A stretch of DNA of 64,000 bases from Verrucomicrobiota bacterium (GTDB taxonomy: Bacteria > Verrucomicrobiota > Verrucomicrobiia > Limisphaerales > UBA1319), in NCBI GenBank assembly GCA_022709905.1, contig JAKLHY010000020.1:40153-104152 (forward strand). Reading direction: 5' to 3'. The position numbers were made by a program, and so were the translations under genes. Of the stretch, positions 24,387 through 35,900 are shown one piece after another. Under the pieces are notes generated by a model. That model made no database searches, was not told the origin of the DNA, and saw only the letters and a program-made list of their open reading frames with translations. The first letter of the stretch is position 1. Each line of letters opens with the position of its first letter.

Positions 24387-25109
24387 TTATTTCCCATGCG
24401 TAAGGCGTTCAGCCAGGCGCTCGGGCAAACCCGCCGCCCGGATCTTCGCCTGGGTCGTGGCCATATCGTAATCCAGACGACGCAGCTCCACCGATCCTTC
24501 GTCGACATCATAAACGACATAGGTCGCCTTGGGAACGCCATCCCGCGACTGGCCGACGCTTCCCACATTCACGAAATATTTGCGTCCCGGCTCGATCTTA
24601 AACTTGGAGTAAGTCCCCCCGCGAACAACCGAGTCCCGTATGAATGCGACCGGCACGTGGGTATGCCCAAAAAAACAGATCGGAGTGTTTTGATACGTAA
24701 AACTGGCCGCCGCCGCAAGCTTGTCGAATACATATCCCCAACGTTTCGGCGCATCTAAAGTTGCATGAACCATCGTAAAATTCGCCGCCAACCGTTGGTA
24801 TTTCAAATTGCGCAACCATCCGCGATCCTCCGCGCTCAGTTGCTGGCGCGTCCAGTTCACCGCCTCCGCCGCGTGCGGATTAAAACCCTCCAACTCCAGG
24901 TCCGCTGAACAATACTCATCATGATTGCCCATCACGCAAGGCATGTTCATTTCTCGAATGATGTCGAGGCATTCCTTGGGATTGGCGTTGTAGCCGACGA
25001 CGTCGCCCAGACAAGCGTGGTGGGTGACCTGTTGCTGCCGGGCATCTTCCAATACCACGTTTAAAGCCTCCAAGTTGGCATGAATGTCGGCGATGATTGC
25101 GTATTTCAT
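24387..25109 (-). CDS. Calcineurin-like metallophosphoesterase
   Basis: A 240-residue phosphoesterase of the YfcE/MPP superfamily. All metal-ligand motifs are present: ADIHAN (D8, H10), CLGDVVGYN (D36), VMGNHDEY (N62, H63), FTMVHATL and FFGHTHVPVAF. The protein is cytoplasmic. Related enzymes hydrolyse phosphodiesters or nucleotide-like substrates, but this subfamily has no settled substrate. It lies 14 bases downstream of the acylphosphatase stop on the same strand and so is probably co-transcribed with it. Confidence 0.9.
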   Translation of the reverse strand: MKYAIIADIHANLEALNVVLEDARQQQVTHHACLGDVVGYNANPKECLDIIREMNMPCVMGNHDEYCSADLELEGFNPHAAEAVNWTRQQLSAEDRGWLRNLKYQRLAANFTMVHATLDAPKRWGYVFDKLAAAASFTYQNTPICFFGHTHVPVAFIRDSVVRGGTYSKFKIEPGRKYFVNVGSVGQSRDGVPKATYVVYDVDEGSVELRRLDYDMATTQAKIRAAGLPERLAERLTHGK

Positions 25110-25123
25110 TGTAAAACAACAAC

Positions 25124-25432
25124 TTATCCAATAATCATGAATCCGCGGAAACCACCCCGCGCTTCACTCCAGTTTACCTGGGTGTCTCGTATCAAACCAC
25201 CCAGACCCGAATCGAGTATGGCCTGGTGAAAAGCCTCGAGTTCGTCTCGGGTTCCTTCGGCCACAAGTTCGACACGACCATCCGGCAGATTACAGATGGT
25301 CCCGGTAATTTCAAATCCCGGAGCCAGTGACTTGACAGTATACCGGAAGCCGACACCCTGCACCCGCCCCGAATAATCAACCTGCATTCGCAACCGATTC
25401 ATAACGAAGCACGGCCGCACATTCATCTTCAT
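25124..25432 (-). CDS. acyP: Acylphosphatase
   Basis: A 102-residue acylphosphatase-like protein, hydrolysing acyl phosphates such as carbamoyl or acetyl phosphate. It has the phosphate loop YSGRVQGVGFRYTVKSLA with the catalytic Arg in VGFR, and the conserved Asn region ICNLPDGRVELVAEG. The full-length ATG at 25432 has GGAAAG upstream. Internal ATGs at 25402 and 25387 would give the more usual 90-residue size, and 25387 best matches the family start (MQVDYSGRV). Confidence 0.9.
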   Translation of the reverse strand: MKMNVRPCFVMNRLRMQVDYSGRVQGVGFRYTVKSLAPGFEITGTICNLPDGRVELVAEGTRDELEAFHQAILDSGLGGLIRDTQVNWSEARGGFRGFMIIG

Positions 25433-25616
25433 TCGGCTTTCCGGTCATAATCGGCCGGCATGCCCCTAATGAAGCTAGTTCCATACCACCATCAAGCCAT
25501 AGTTGCGTCAAATCTGGCAACGTTTTTGTTTGTTATGACGGATACGGGCAGGGATTGGTTTCTTTTCTTTCGTGATGTTCTCAGGGTTTGAGCCGGGGCC
25601 GGCTCCTGTTCGACCA

Positions 25617-26528
25617 TCATTGTGCCGGCTCGAGGGGAGGGTAATGCTGGGTTAAAGCCTCCCATACATCCTCCACAGGCAATTGGTGTAGTCCTCCTGA
25701 AAAAGTCAGCAGATGCATTCGATGGGAACGCGGGCGCCAGACTGTTGGGTTGGAGGGGCCCCAGAGGACCAGCCCGTTCAATCCCACAGCAGCCGCCAAA
25801 TGTGTGATCCCTGAATCATGGCCGATGAAAAATCGGGATTGGGCCAGGCGGGTGGCCAGATCGACCAAAGGCCGCTGAAAGAAAACGTCGCAGCGGTTAG
25901 GATCGAGGACGCCCTGCAATTCCTGCCATCGGTCCGATTCCGCCTCGCCCCCGACCAGCAGGAGACGGCCCCTGGAGTTTTTCAATAGCCTGGAAATCAG
26001 TTCCAGCCAATTCTGCCAGGGCCAATTCTTGCGTTGGCTTCCGCTTCCAGGATGAATCGCCAATTCGGGGAGAGCAGCCGGTTCTTGTTGGATCTTCAGA
26101 CGGGGAACTGGGTCGGCATTGTGAATATGGAGATCCCGCAAGGGTTCGAGCAAGCATTCGCAGGGGTGGGATTTCCCGTTTTCATCCGGCCGATGAGAGC
26201 CGATCACAATCCGGGCCAAACACCGGCGTTCGAGATTGCTTCTCAGGACGGATTCGGGATCGTGAAGGTAGGAGAGGATGACGTCAAAGGCCTGGAAGTA
26301 TTGGATCCAAGGGAGGGGAAGTTCTCCGTTGGGGACAAAAAACGGGGCAAGACCTGGATCCTCGATGGATCGGATGCCGTCAACCCAGGGCGAGGCCAGC
26401 TGGGCGATATGCGGATAGCCCAGGATTTCAATGCCCGCATTCGGGAACCGAGTTCGCAGGGCTCTGAAGACGGGCAGCGTCAGGACGAAATCTCCGACGG
26501 CTCCGCCACGCATGACCAGGATACGCAT
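25617..26528 (-). CDS. GT9 family glycosyltransferase
   Basis: A 303-residue GT9 protein from ATG 26528 (MRILVMRGGAVGDFVLTLPVFRAL), the normal family opening. The longer frame upstream overlaps the neighbouring gene and is not used. Family blocks include the donor-site pair LAIHPGSGSQRKNWPWQNW and LLLVGGEAESDRWQEL, then RFFIGHDSGITHLAAAVGLNGLVLWGPSNPTVW. It resembles heptosyltransferases but the N-terminal acceptor region is divergent, so the sugar is not assigned. It starts 43 bases after the small membrane protein stop and runs in the same direction. Confidence 0.88.
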   Translation of the reverse strand: MRILVMRGGAVGDFVLTLPVFRALRTRFPNAGIEILGYPHIAQLASPWVDGIRSIEDPGLAPFFVPNGELPLPWIQYFQAFDVILSYLHDPESVLRSNLERRCLARIVIGSHRPDENGKSHPCECLLEPLRDLHIHNADPVPRLKIQQEPAALPELAIHPGSGSQRKNWPWQNWLELISRLLKNSRGRLLLVGGEAESDRWQELQGVLDPNRCDVFFQRPLVDLATRLAQSRFFIGHDSGITHLAAAVGLNGLVLWGPSNPTVWRPRSHRMHLLTFSGGLHQLPVEDVWEALTQHYPPLEPAQ

Positions 26529-26571
26529 TCCTCCACCTTCTCTCCCGGTTCGACCGAAAATCGGGGTGCAA

Positions 26572-27114
26572 TTAGAAAACAGTGAACCCCAGCAGCGCGA
26601 CGAACAGGCCGAAGACGAGCCGGCAAACAGCCAGGATCCGAGTTCGGTTATCGGTGGCCACAGCCCAGTTGATGAGATCGCGCATACGCCAGGGCGAGAC
26701 CGTGAGCCAGATCCCGGCGAGGACCAGCGCATAAGCCCAGACAACGATAACCAGGCGCCAGAGACTGTCCGCCCAATGGGCGGTATCCACCATCAACTTG
26801 GCCAGGAGCAACAGCACGATCGCCAGTCCGCGAACGGCAAGGAAATCCCTGACATAAAGGCAACTCAGGATGCCGACCGCGGCAAAGCCGAGGTACATCC
26901 ATCGTTTGTAGGGCGCAAAATCGGCCACCGACTCGAGGCTCAAATTATACAAAAATCCCGCGGTGCCCAAGGCCATCAACACGTACCCCCATCCCAGCGA
27001 GCGGGGGAACTGCCGGGCCAGCCGCGCAAAACCCCCGGGATTTGCCAGCGCGTAGAGTTGCGGCACACTGACCCCTAAACCTAAAACGACCGATAAAAGA
27101 CCTAGATTCGACAT
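26572..27114 (-). CDS. Conserved membrane protein, about five helices
   Basis: A 180-residue integral membrane protein. Likely helices are at residues 3-22 (GLLSVVLGLGVSVPQLYAL), 40-58 (GWGYVLMALGTAGFLYNL), 72-88 (WMYLGFAAVGILSCLYV), 95-110 (GLAIVLLLLAKLMVDT), 119-137 (LVIVVWAYALVLAGIWLTV) and 160-180 (ILAVCRLVFGLFVALLGFTVF). Basic residues sit between helices (KRW, RMRD, RTR). I do not recognise the family. It is flanked by miaB upstream and a GT9 gene downstream on the same strand, with short gaps, so it may be in a cell-envelope transcription unit. Confidence 0.75.
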   Translation of the reverse strand: MSNLGLLSVVLGLGVSVPQLYALANPGGFARLARQFPRSLGWGYVLMALGTAGFLYNLSLESVADFAPYKRWMYLGFAAVGILSCLYVRDFLAVRGLAIVLLLLAKLMVDTAHWADSLWRLVIVVWAYALVLAGIWLTVSPWRMRDLINWAVATDNRTRILAVCRLVFGLFVALLGFTVF

Positions 27115-27150
27115 GAACAGGAGAGGTTGTATCCGAGGCTCCCTTTGGGC

Positions 27151-28521
27151 TCAAGTCTTTCTGTCATCTTCCAGATGGATGGACCGGGGATCGCCATAGA
27201 GGGTGAATGACCCGGCCCGGATGACTTGGGCGTCCAAAAGCCGTCCCCGGCAATCTTCATGGCCTTCGATCACCATGATCTTATTACAGCGGGTTCGGCC
27301 TTCGAGCCGGGCCGGATTTCGCCGGCTGGGACCTTCCACCAGAATTTGCAGGCGCTGTCCGACCAGATTTTGGTATTTCTGTTGAGCGATCTCGTTTACT
27401 GTTTGGAGCAATCGGGCGAGACGTTCTTCCTTGAGCGGCTGGGGCACTTGATCAGTCCTATCGGCCGCCGGGGTGCCCTGGCGCGGAGAATACTTGTACA
27501 TGAAGGCGTTATCGAACTTTGCCGCCTTGGCCAACGCCAGAGATTCCTCAAAATCCGCCTCCGTCTCCCCTGGGAATCCCACAATCAGATCGGTGCTGAT
27601 CCCGATATTGGGGCGGATGCGCCTCAGCTTCTCGATCAGGCCGAGAAAACGGTCGATGGTGTATCCGCGGTGCATCAATTTCAGAATCCGGTTGCTCCCG
27701 CTCTGAACGGGAATATGAGCATGTTCGCACAGCTTCGAAAGCCGTCCGTAGGCCTCGACGAGATCGTCCCCATAACCTTTGGGGTGAGGCGCGGTGAATC
27801 GGATGCGTTCAAGGCCCTCGACCTCATGGACGGCCTCAAGCAACTGAACAAAGGGCGAACAACCGTTGCGCTCGGTCATTTCGCGCCGGGCGTAACTGGT
27901 GACGATTTGACCCAGCAGCGTGACTTCCCGAATCCCGTGGGTGACCAACCGCCGGCATTCGTCCACAATGTCGGGGATGGTTCGGTTGCGTTCCGGTCCG
28001 CGCGTGGCGGGGACAATGCAGAAGGTGCAGCGTTGATTGCACCCCTGCATGATGCTGACAAAGGCGGTGACTGCGGGAGAACCGTTCCGCCCTGTCAAAT
28101 GCATGCTCGGCGCCGCCTCGCTCCCGGGTTCCTCGGCGATATCGCAGATTTGGTCGCGTCGGCCTGCCAGGAGATCGTCCAGGCATTCTCCCACGCGGTG
28201 AAATTTTTGTGTGCCAAGGACAAGATCAACATCCGGCAACCGATCAATTAACGCCTGGCCGCGGGCCTGGGCCATGCAGCCCAGGAAACCCAGAATCCGC
28301 GAGGGATGTTGCCGGCGCGCCTCGTGCATGAGGGTCTTCATTTTGTTGAAGGCCTTTTGTTCGGCGGCATCCCGGACGCTGCACGTGTTGAGAAGGACGA
28401 TGTCGGCTTCGCGTTCGCTGGCCGCCAGGACATATCCCTTGGCCGCCAATTGGGCTGCGACCGACTCGGAATCCCGTTCGTTCATCTGGCAGCCGTAGGT
28501 TTTGATAAAAACAGTTGGCAT
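27151..28521 (-). CDS. miaB: tRNA-2-methylthio-N6-dimethylallyladenosine synthase MiaB
   Basis: A 456-residue radical-SAM methylthiotransferase. The start at 28521 (MPTVFIKTYGCQMNERDSE) is chosen over an upstream TTG because it gives the exact UPF0004 opening. The first cluster uses the Cys residues in YGCQMN, LLNTCSVR and LGCMAQ. The radical-SAM cluster is GCNQRCTFC (CX3CX2C). The TRAM domain occupies about the last 65 residues (RLQILVEGPSRR, KIMVIEGHEDCRGRLLDAQVI). It adds a methylthio group at A37 of tRNAs reading UNN codons. The usual LGQNVNSY reads LGQIVTSY here. It is divergent from cinA with 106 bases between. Confidence 0.96.
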   Translation of the reverse strand: MPTVFIKTYGCQMNERDSESVAAQLAAKGYVLAASEREADIVLLNTCSVRDAAEQKAFNKMKTLMHEARRQHPSRILGFLGCMAQARGQALIDRLPDVDLVLGTQKFHRVGECLDDLLAGRRDQICDIAEEPGSEAAPSMHLTGRNGSPAVTAFVSIMQGCNQRCTFCIVPATRGPERNRTIPDIVDECRRLVTHGIREVTLLGQIVTSYARREMTERNGCSPFVQLLEAVHEVEGLERIRFTAPHPKGYGDDLVEAYGRLSKLCEHAHIPVQSGSNRILKLMHRGYTIDRFLGLIEKLRRIRPNIGISTDLIVGFPGETEADFEESLALAKAAKFDNAFMYKYSPRQGTPAADRTDQVPQPLKEERLARLLQTVNEIAQQKYQNLVGQRLQILVEGPSRRNPARLEGRTRCNKIMVIEGHEDCRGRLLDAQVIRAGSFTLYGDPRSIHLEDDRKT

Positions 28522-28627
28522 GGCTCTGACCAATCCAACAACGTAGGCAGGCCCGGGCCTCTTTGGCAAGTGGGGACTGACAGCGGGAGATTGCGCTTGT
28601 CGGCTTGGCGAGTATGCTCGGGCTGCT

Positions 28628-29896
28628 TTGAACATTGAGATTATCAATACCGGAACCGAGTTGATGTTGGGCAGCACCCTGAACACGCATCATCAATGGC
28701 TGGCCCGCGAGCTGTTCCAGGCCGGATATCTCGTGACACGCCAACTCACCGTGGCCGACGACGGACCCTCCATCCAGGAGGCCGCCCGCGAGGCCCTCGG
28801 ACGCGCCGATCTTATTTTGATCACCGGCGGCTTGGGTCCGACGTCCGATGATCTCACCCGCGAATTGATCGCCGCCTTGCTGGGAAAAAAGCTGGCCCTC
28901 GACGAGTCCATTCTCGATCGGATCTCATCCTTTTATCAGGATCGCCAGCGCGCCCTGCCTCCGAGTACCCGGGTCCAAGCCATGGTTCCCGAAGGAGCCC
29001 GCGTGCTGACCAACCATTACGGAACGGCGCCGGGACTGGCCATGGAATGTCAGCCGAATCCCTACCGGAAGGACGGCCGGGCCAGTCTGCTGATCCTGCT
29101 GCCGGGTCCGCCCCGCGAACTGCACCCGATGTTTCAAGAACAAGTGCTGCCGTGGGTGAAACAAAAATTTGTTCTGAACCAGCCTTTTTTCGCTCGGATC
29201 CTGCGCACAACGGGCCTTGGCGAGTCGTCAATTGAAGAAAAAATTGGGCCAGTCTTGACCGGTCTGGTCTCCGAGGGACTGGAACTGGGGTATTGCGCTC
29301 GGATCGGGCAGGTTGATCTCCGGTTGATCGGCCGGGGGGTTAGAGCCCAGGAGGTAGTCGGTGAAGCCGAAGCCATCATCCGACGGGAGCTCGGTGACGC
29401 CATCTACGGGGTGGGCGAGGTTTTGTTGGAGTCGGAGGTTGTCCGAATGCTGACCGAGAAGAGACAAACCCTTTCCCTGGCCGAATCCTGCACGGGCGGA
29501 TTGATCGCCCATCGAATCACCAATGTCCCGGGGGCGTCCCAGGTTTTGCTGGCGGGTTTTGTGACTTACAGTAACACGGCCAAAACCCAATTCCTGGGAG
29601 TGCCCGACGAGATAATTCGAGCTCATGGCGCGGTGAGCGAGGCGGTTGCGAGGGCGATGGCCGAGGGCGCGCGTCAACACGCGGGCAGCGATTTTGCCCT
29701 GGCCGTCACCGGCATTGCAGGTCCGGCCGGCGGGAGCGCGGCCAAACCGGTGGGCACAGTCTTTATCGCCCTGGCTTCTCGGGACGAAACCCGGATCGTT
29801 CGTCAATTCAATCCCTTGGACCGCGAGTCCTTCAAACTGATGGTCTCTCAACAAGCCCTGAACATGCTCCGGAAAAAAATCTTGGAGCCTGTTTGA
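28628..29896 (+). CDS. cinA: CinA family nicotinamide-nucleotide amidohydrolase
   Basis: A 422-residue CinA with both domains. The N-terminal MoCF/MPT-binding-like domain (1-170) has INTGTELMLGSTLNTHHQWLA, ITGGLGPTSDDLTRE and LLPGPPREL. The C-terminal deamidase domain (about 260-418) has LSLAESCTGGLIAHRIT, FVTYSNTAKTQFLGVP, and AVTGIAGPAGGS. The combined protein salvages pyridine nucleotides by deamidating NMN and may hydrolyse ADP-ribose. The start is TTG (28628), giving MNIEIINTGTE; no better ATG is available. The gene ends 33 bases before the end of the giant LTD gene, which is convergent. Confidence 0.95.
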   Translation: MNIEIINTGTELMLGSTLNTHHQWLARELFQAGYLVTRQLTVADDGPSIQEAAREALGRADLILITGGLGPTSDDLTRELIAALLGKKLALDESILDRISSFYQDRQRALPPSTRVQAMVPEGARVLTNHYGTAPGLAMECQPNPYRKDGRASLLILLPGPPRELHPMFQEQVLPWVKQKFVLNQPFFARILRTTGLGESSIEEKIGPVLTGLVSEGLELGYCARIGQVDLRLIGRGVRAQEVVGEAEAIIRRELGDAIYGVGEVLLESEVVRMLTEKRQTLSLAESCTGGLIAHRITNVPGASQVLLAGFVTYSNTAKTQFLGVPDEIIRAHGAVSEAVARAMAEGARQHAGSDFALAVTGIAGPAGGSAAKPVGTVFIALASRDETRIVRQFNPLDRESFKLMVSQQALNMLRKKILEPV

Positions 29897-29906
29897 AAAT
29901 TCCGAG
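29885..29906 (+). repeat. 22-base dispersed repeat, copy 2
   Basis: GAGCCTGTTTGAAAATTCCG plus AG overlaps the last codons and TGA stop of cinA and runs into the intergenic gap. It matches the sequence near the sensor kinase start (minus strand, 14675-14696) at 21 of 22 bases. Confidence 0.6.
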
Positions 29907-29929
29907 AGGCGCTGTTTCCAATCAAGCTA

Positions 29930-32900
29930 TTAGGGCTGCGTTAACAGCGCGATCCGATAAAATCGCACAGCCGCCCCCGCCGAGCCTCGATCCACAAAGG
30001 AGGTGCGATCCCCGGTGGCCACCAGCTCCGCCAGCGTCGTCCAGGCCTCCGAAGGAATCTCACTCGCTTTTTCCACCCGATATCGGGCGCCAACGAGACT
30101 GGTCCAGGTCAATCCCAATAGACCGTCATTCGTAAGGAAGACTTCCTCGATGACGGGCGGGGTGAGAAATTGATTGGGGGCGCCCGGGGTCGGTATCGGC
30201 AGGATTTGTCTCTGCTGGGCTTGGCCATCGGGAACCGAGCCGAAGGCCTGATCCTCGGTCATGGCGGGATAATGCAGGTAATCCACCACCGCAGGCTGGC
30301 CATTCTGTAGACGACACAAGGCCACCGAACCGCCGCCAGCCGCCAGCCGGAATCCGGCATGCCATTCCTGGGGCGTGGTTTCCTGAGGTTCACCGTCCGC
30401 CCACACAACGAAGTGGGTATTGCCTGCTATTCCAGCGCCTAGTGGGAATGCCCAACGTGTGAGATCTGCGAAGTTGTCGCTGAGGAAATAGCCGTCCAGG
30501 GCGGTGGACAGGGCGCCTCCGTGGAATAGCTCCACCCAAGGCTCCTGCTCGCCGTTCCGGTCGATGATCCCCGAGGCATTCACAGACTGGACCTCGTTCA
30601 ACCACAGGTCTGGGAAGGGCGGGAGCGTTGAGCGCACGGAATTCGGCTGCCCCGGAGTGAAGGGCGCAAGGGTGCCTTCGGCCTGAAGCGACAGGCCAAA
30701 CACCACGTCGCTGCTGCCCGCGTTGATCTGATGCACTTCCACTGCCACGACGTTTTCTCCTTCGCGCAGGGCATCGCTTGACAAAATAAAGGGACCTTCC
30801 ATCGACGCATCCCCCACCGTGCGATCGGCAAAGGTGTCATAGGTCACGGTGGTGTCCGCGTTGATCCCCAGGCGGAAGAACTCCCGTCCGTTTAGGTAGT
30901 AGACCGCCCCATCATCGAGGGCAGTCTGCAGGGTGAGAGTGACTCCCAAGGGCGTGCCGGTCCATAAAAACCGTGTCCGGAAATAGTATGTGGTGGGCCC
31001 GAGATCCAGAGGAGTCAAGCCAGGAGCGGGGAGGGCCGCATTTTCCCGGTAAAAAAGGGCCTGGCCACTGGGCCATGTGGAATCCTCATAAGCGGACTCT
31101 CGCCAGGCGGAGCCCAAATCTGCGCCGGTGGAATTGTAGCGCCAGTTGTTCGTCATGACGATCACGGAGCGGGATAAAGAGGCCCCCTGGCTGGCGATGG
31201 CCGCCCAATTGCCCACACGCCGATTATCCTGGGCAGGATCGATGAGCTGCAAGGATCCGCCCTGGCCATTGGCGGCGGCAGGCCAGGGAAGGCTGTTTTC
31301 ATACTGGACTTCGTCCCACAGGCTTTCGGCGCCGCTCCCGATATGGATCAGGCGGAGCCAGTCTCCTGTTGATCCCAGTTGCCCCGAATATTCTCCCAGA
31401 ACCGTTGCCTGGTTCGTGTAGGCTGCCGCGAAAGCGGCCCGATTTCTGACAATCACCGCATACTGCCCGGGGAGCAGTCGTGTGCCGGCAGAAAACGTGT
31501 AATCCAGCGCTCGCCCTTTCAACTGCAAATCATCGAGGTCCATTGCGGTCCGGGATGAGTTATTGAACAGCTCGATGTACTCGCTGTTAACGGTGGGCGG
31601 GTGGTGCATGATTTCGTTGATGACGACGTGCGGTTGAATCCCGATCACGACGGCGAACGATTGGCTGGCGCTGAGGTTGCCGGGACCATCATCGGTCACT
31701 CGCACGCGAATGATGTTGGTGCTGGCGCCCTGGTCCCCGTCGATGTTCCAACTCAGCAGCCCGGTGTCGGGATTGACCGAGACCCCGGCGGGGGATCCGG
31801 GATCCAGGGAGAAGCTCAGTTTTTGGGCTGGCAGATCGGGGTCGGTTGCGCTCAGGGACACCACCAGGATGTCTCCTTCTCGAAGGACCTGATCGGGGAT
31901 GGAGGCCAGGGATGGGGGTTGGTTGGATTCCAGGACATTTACACTGAAGGTCGCCGATGCGCTTAAATAGGGGGGATCGGACTCGGTGGCGCGCACGACA
32001 AAGATAGCGTTGGTAGGTCCCTGCGCTTCCTGGGGTGTCCAGCGGATCAATCCCGTGAGGGAGTCGATGACCGCGCCGGGCGGCGCCAAATCGAGGCTGT
32101 AATGCATTACGCTGGGGGGCGTGTCCGGATCGATCGCGGAAACGGTCAGCGACCAGGGCTGCAATTCGTCAGCGGTTTGCGCCTGGATCAGGTCGAAGAC
32201 CGGCGGATTATTGACCTTGTTGACCTGGACCGTAAAGGCGGTGGTCTGACTCAAGGGCGGGGATCCATTATCCGTGGCGCGAATCAAGATCTGGTGGATC
32301 CGACCTCCCTGGTCTTCGGTCGGTATCCAAGCAAACGCGCCAGTAATTGGATCCAGTTCGGCGCCAGTGGGGGCTCCGGGTTCGAGGCTGAATCTCAGAT
32401 CATTCGCGGGATGATCCGGATCTGTGGCACTAGCGGTCAGGCTCAATAACGAGCCTTCATCGACAGTTTGATCCGGGATCTCAGTCATCCGAGGAGGCTG
32501 GTTGACTTCGGAAACCGTCACCGTGACCCGCTGGAATGCGATGCGCGCGGGGGTTCCATTGTCCGTCACTTGCACGGTAAATGTGAAGGCATCGGGGCCT
32601 TGGAGCTCTGAAGGAATCCAAGTAAACCGGCCGGTTTCAGGATTTAAATCCGCGCCTTGCGGCGCGTCGGTCCCCAGTCCGAAGGTCAGTTCTTGATCGG
32701 GGTCGGGGTCCGTTGCTGTCAGGATAAAACTGAGCTCGGTGAGCTCCGCGACGCTCTGGTCGGGCACCGGCGCGAGGACCGGCGGCCGGTTGCCTCCCGC
32801 AATGAGGTTGGGGGCGCGCGGCGTCGGGCTTTCAAGAAAAAGCAAAGGCAGTTCGGCACCATCCGGATAACGGCCCATGCTCACGTTGTTGGTTTGCGGG

Positions 32901-35900
32901 CCAAAGGCAAAACCATCAATCAACACCCCTTCCGGACTGAACAATCCCAGCTGTTCACCGGTCTGAGCGAGCTTGAAATTGGCATGGACATCGCCATTCG
33001 TGGTGGTTTGATCCATCTCCTCGTCCGCCCAGATCAGGAGGTATCCTTTCGGATGAATCACCGTGCCTGCGGGAAAGACGAACAGGTTGGCGTTGGTCAG
33101 ATTGTCGGTCAGCGTGAACCGGGATAGGTCCAGGCTGTTGGTGCCGGCGTTGTAGAGCTCGATCCAGTCCTCGTAATCGCCATCCGCGGGATCGACCAAA
33201 ACGCGGGTGTTGCCCGCCAGAAATTCGTTCAAGGTGACTTGAATCTCCGGATACGCGGGATTATTGGGAGCGCGCGGCGTCGAGGTGTAGAAGGAGCGCC
33301 GTTGTCGCGGTTCGCCATCGGGATAGGAACCGTAACTCCGATCCGGAACCGGCAGGACATAATCCAAATAGTCCATGACTGCCGCCTGGACGGGTGTCCC
33401 CTGGTAACGCACAAGGGCGACGGATCCCCTGGTGGGATGCAGCCGGAAATTGGTGTGAATGGCCGATGCCGTGGATTCCTGCGTTTCGCCGTCAGCCCAA
33501 ATCAACAGGTGCTCGCCCGGGCTGATCCGTGTTCCGACCGGGAACTGCCACTGGGTGAGCGCGGTGTAATCGTCCGTGAGGTAATACGCGGAGAGATCGA
33601 TGGTATCAGCGCCTGAATTGTAGAGCTCGATCCACGGTTCCCGTTCGCCGGCGTTATCCAGGGCGCTGGTCAGGTTGCCTGGCAGGACCTCGTTGATCCA
33701 CACCAACGGGAAGGCCGGGAGGGATTGCCGGACGGGATTAGCTCGGCCGGGCGTGACTCGGTTCGCGTCATTTGTCCCCAAAGCCGTCCAGTTGCCCGCG
33801 CGATACGGGTCCTGGGCAGGATCGATTAACTGCAGGGAGGCTCCTTGCCCGGCGGCGTTGGTGGGCCAGGGCGGCCGGCTGCCATACTGGACGTCGGATA
33901 CTCGAATGTCGGGTTCGGGAGGAACACCAGGTTGGATGAGCTCGAGGTGCTCGCCGTTGTTATCCAAGGAACCCGGAAATTCCGCGAACACAGGGATCGT
34001 CGATCCGTATGCGGCCTGGAAACCGGCCCGGTCTTTGGCCAACATCAGAAAACCGCCGGCCGGCAGCACCGCGCCCTCCCCGAACACATAATCCAGACCT
34101 TTCAGGCGGAAACCTGTCAGATCAAACGGCGTGCTCGTGGAACGGTTGTAGAGCTCGACAAATGAGGCGTTGGGCTCAAGGGAATTGTAGTGGATCTCGT
34201 TCAACACCACGTAATCCTCCGGCTGCTGAATGGCCCCGCGGTAGACCACGGTAATGGTGTCGGTGGCCGAGGCCAGAATATCGCCTCGGCGATCGCGGCC
34301 CCGAAGCACCAGCACGTTGGTGACTTCGGTCAGCGGGACCTGGAGCCGGAACGTGGTATAGGTCAGCCACGCGTGCGGATACGGCGTTCCGTTGACCTCA
34401 AGATCGGCCACAGCAAAGGGGGCGGTGCCCTCGAGAACAACCGTGGGCGTGGTCGAGGTGAAATTGGCTCCGTTGTTGCTGGTGATTGCAAAGGCCGCCG
34501 CATCGTTGGCCTTGATCTGATTCATGATGTAGGTGCGCCGCTGGTTCAGGTAAGTGGCGATGCCGTTGGGATTGCTCAGGCCGGTGACGTTGTTCTTCAG
34601 AAGGATCGAGCGACGCGACGAGACCTGCGGAGTGAATCGTTCCGGCAGCATCGGTCCGGCCACCGCGTCCTGGTAGGCCCGCCAAAGCATGCGGCGGAAG
34701 GCCGTGTTGTCGTACATGCGATTGCCGACCGGATCTTGTCCGCCCGAAAGACCCGCCGACGCCCCATCCCCGATGCCCAGCACGAAGTCAATGTCCCAGG
34801 GCATGAGGTGCCAGCGAGCTCCCGGTTGCTTGAACGCGTACATGTTTTGACCGACGTTGTAGGTCCAGGCATCCCAGTTCCCCAGCACGCGGTTGAAGGC
34901 GTGGACTCGCATCCACTGTTCGATATCGGCCAGATTGAGCAAACGAGAGACATAGTTCGTGGTGGCATCGTTGGCCGCGGTCACGAGGTCGAAGATGTTG
35001 GTGAAGTTATTGGCGGTGCCGTCATTCGGGCGCCGCTGCCAATTCCATCGGTACCGGGCGAGTTTGAGGCCGGTCGTGGTGGTGAAACTCTGCAAGGTGG
35101 CCCCGACCGATCCAAAAGTGGAGTTGTTATCCTGGAACTCAAACCAGACGGCGATCTTGTAGAGATCGCCCTCGCCATCCTCCGGAAACCAGCGTTCCGC
35201 GTAATCGTTATTGGGCTGTTCGAGATCTTCCGAAATGTTCCGGTGCTGGTTGCCATTTCGAAAAAGTCTCAGATAATGGCTGTGCAGGTAGGGGATCTCC
35301 ATCTGTTGCCCGATCCAGGCTGATACCTGTCCTCGCAACCCGGTTTCCTCGCTGCCGCCGTTGCCCGTGCTCGCAAACACCCGGTCCCGGGCGCCAAGCA
35401 GGAGATTATCCTTGGGCACTTCCACGGCGAAATCGCCGGAGCCGCCGTGGTAAGGGCTGCCCTTGTCCCGGAAACCCACGTTGTAAAGGACCCGGGAATG
35501 ATTGTAAACCAGTGTCGCATCGCGATAGGTGTTGTTCAGGGCGTTGTTCCGCGCGTTTTCGGTCGCCCGCGTGCTCCAGAGATGATAATGGGCGAACGTC
35601 CCAAACGGCGCGGGATCCTCCCATCGGATCAAGCACTCGCGGACTGGGGCATCGGCGGGAAACAAGGTGGTGCCCGGCGATGAGGCTTGATCGGTCGCCT
35701 GGATGCGGAAGGCCACCAGACTGCCTCCAGGCCGTCCTGGAATCGTGGCCGAATACAGGCCATCGCCGCCGACCAGATCTCCCCCTGAGCCGTCGTCACG
35801 CATCATCACAGTCGTCAAGGCCGCATTCGGATCCAGGCGGTGTTGGACCACGAGTTGGCCGATGCCATCGGAATCCGAGGCCCGGCAGGTGATCACCACC

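Noticed and set aside
34190..35323. Plus-strand reading frame of 377 codons inside the giant LTD gene
   Set aside because: It is antisense to the CotH region, which has intact motifs; low-complexity translation with no domain.
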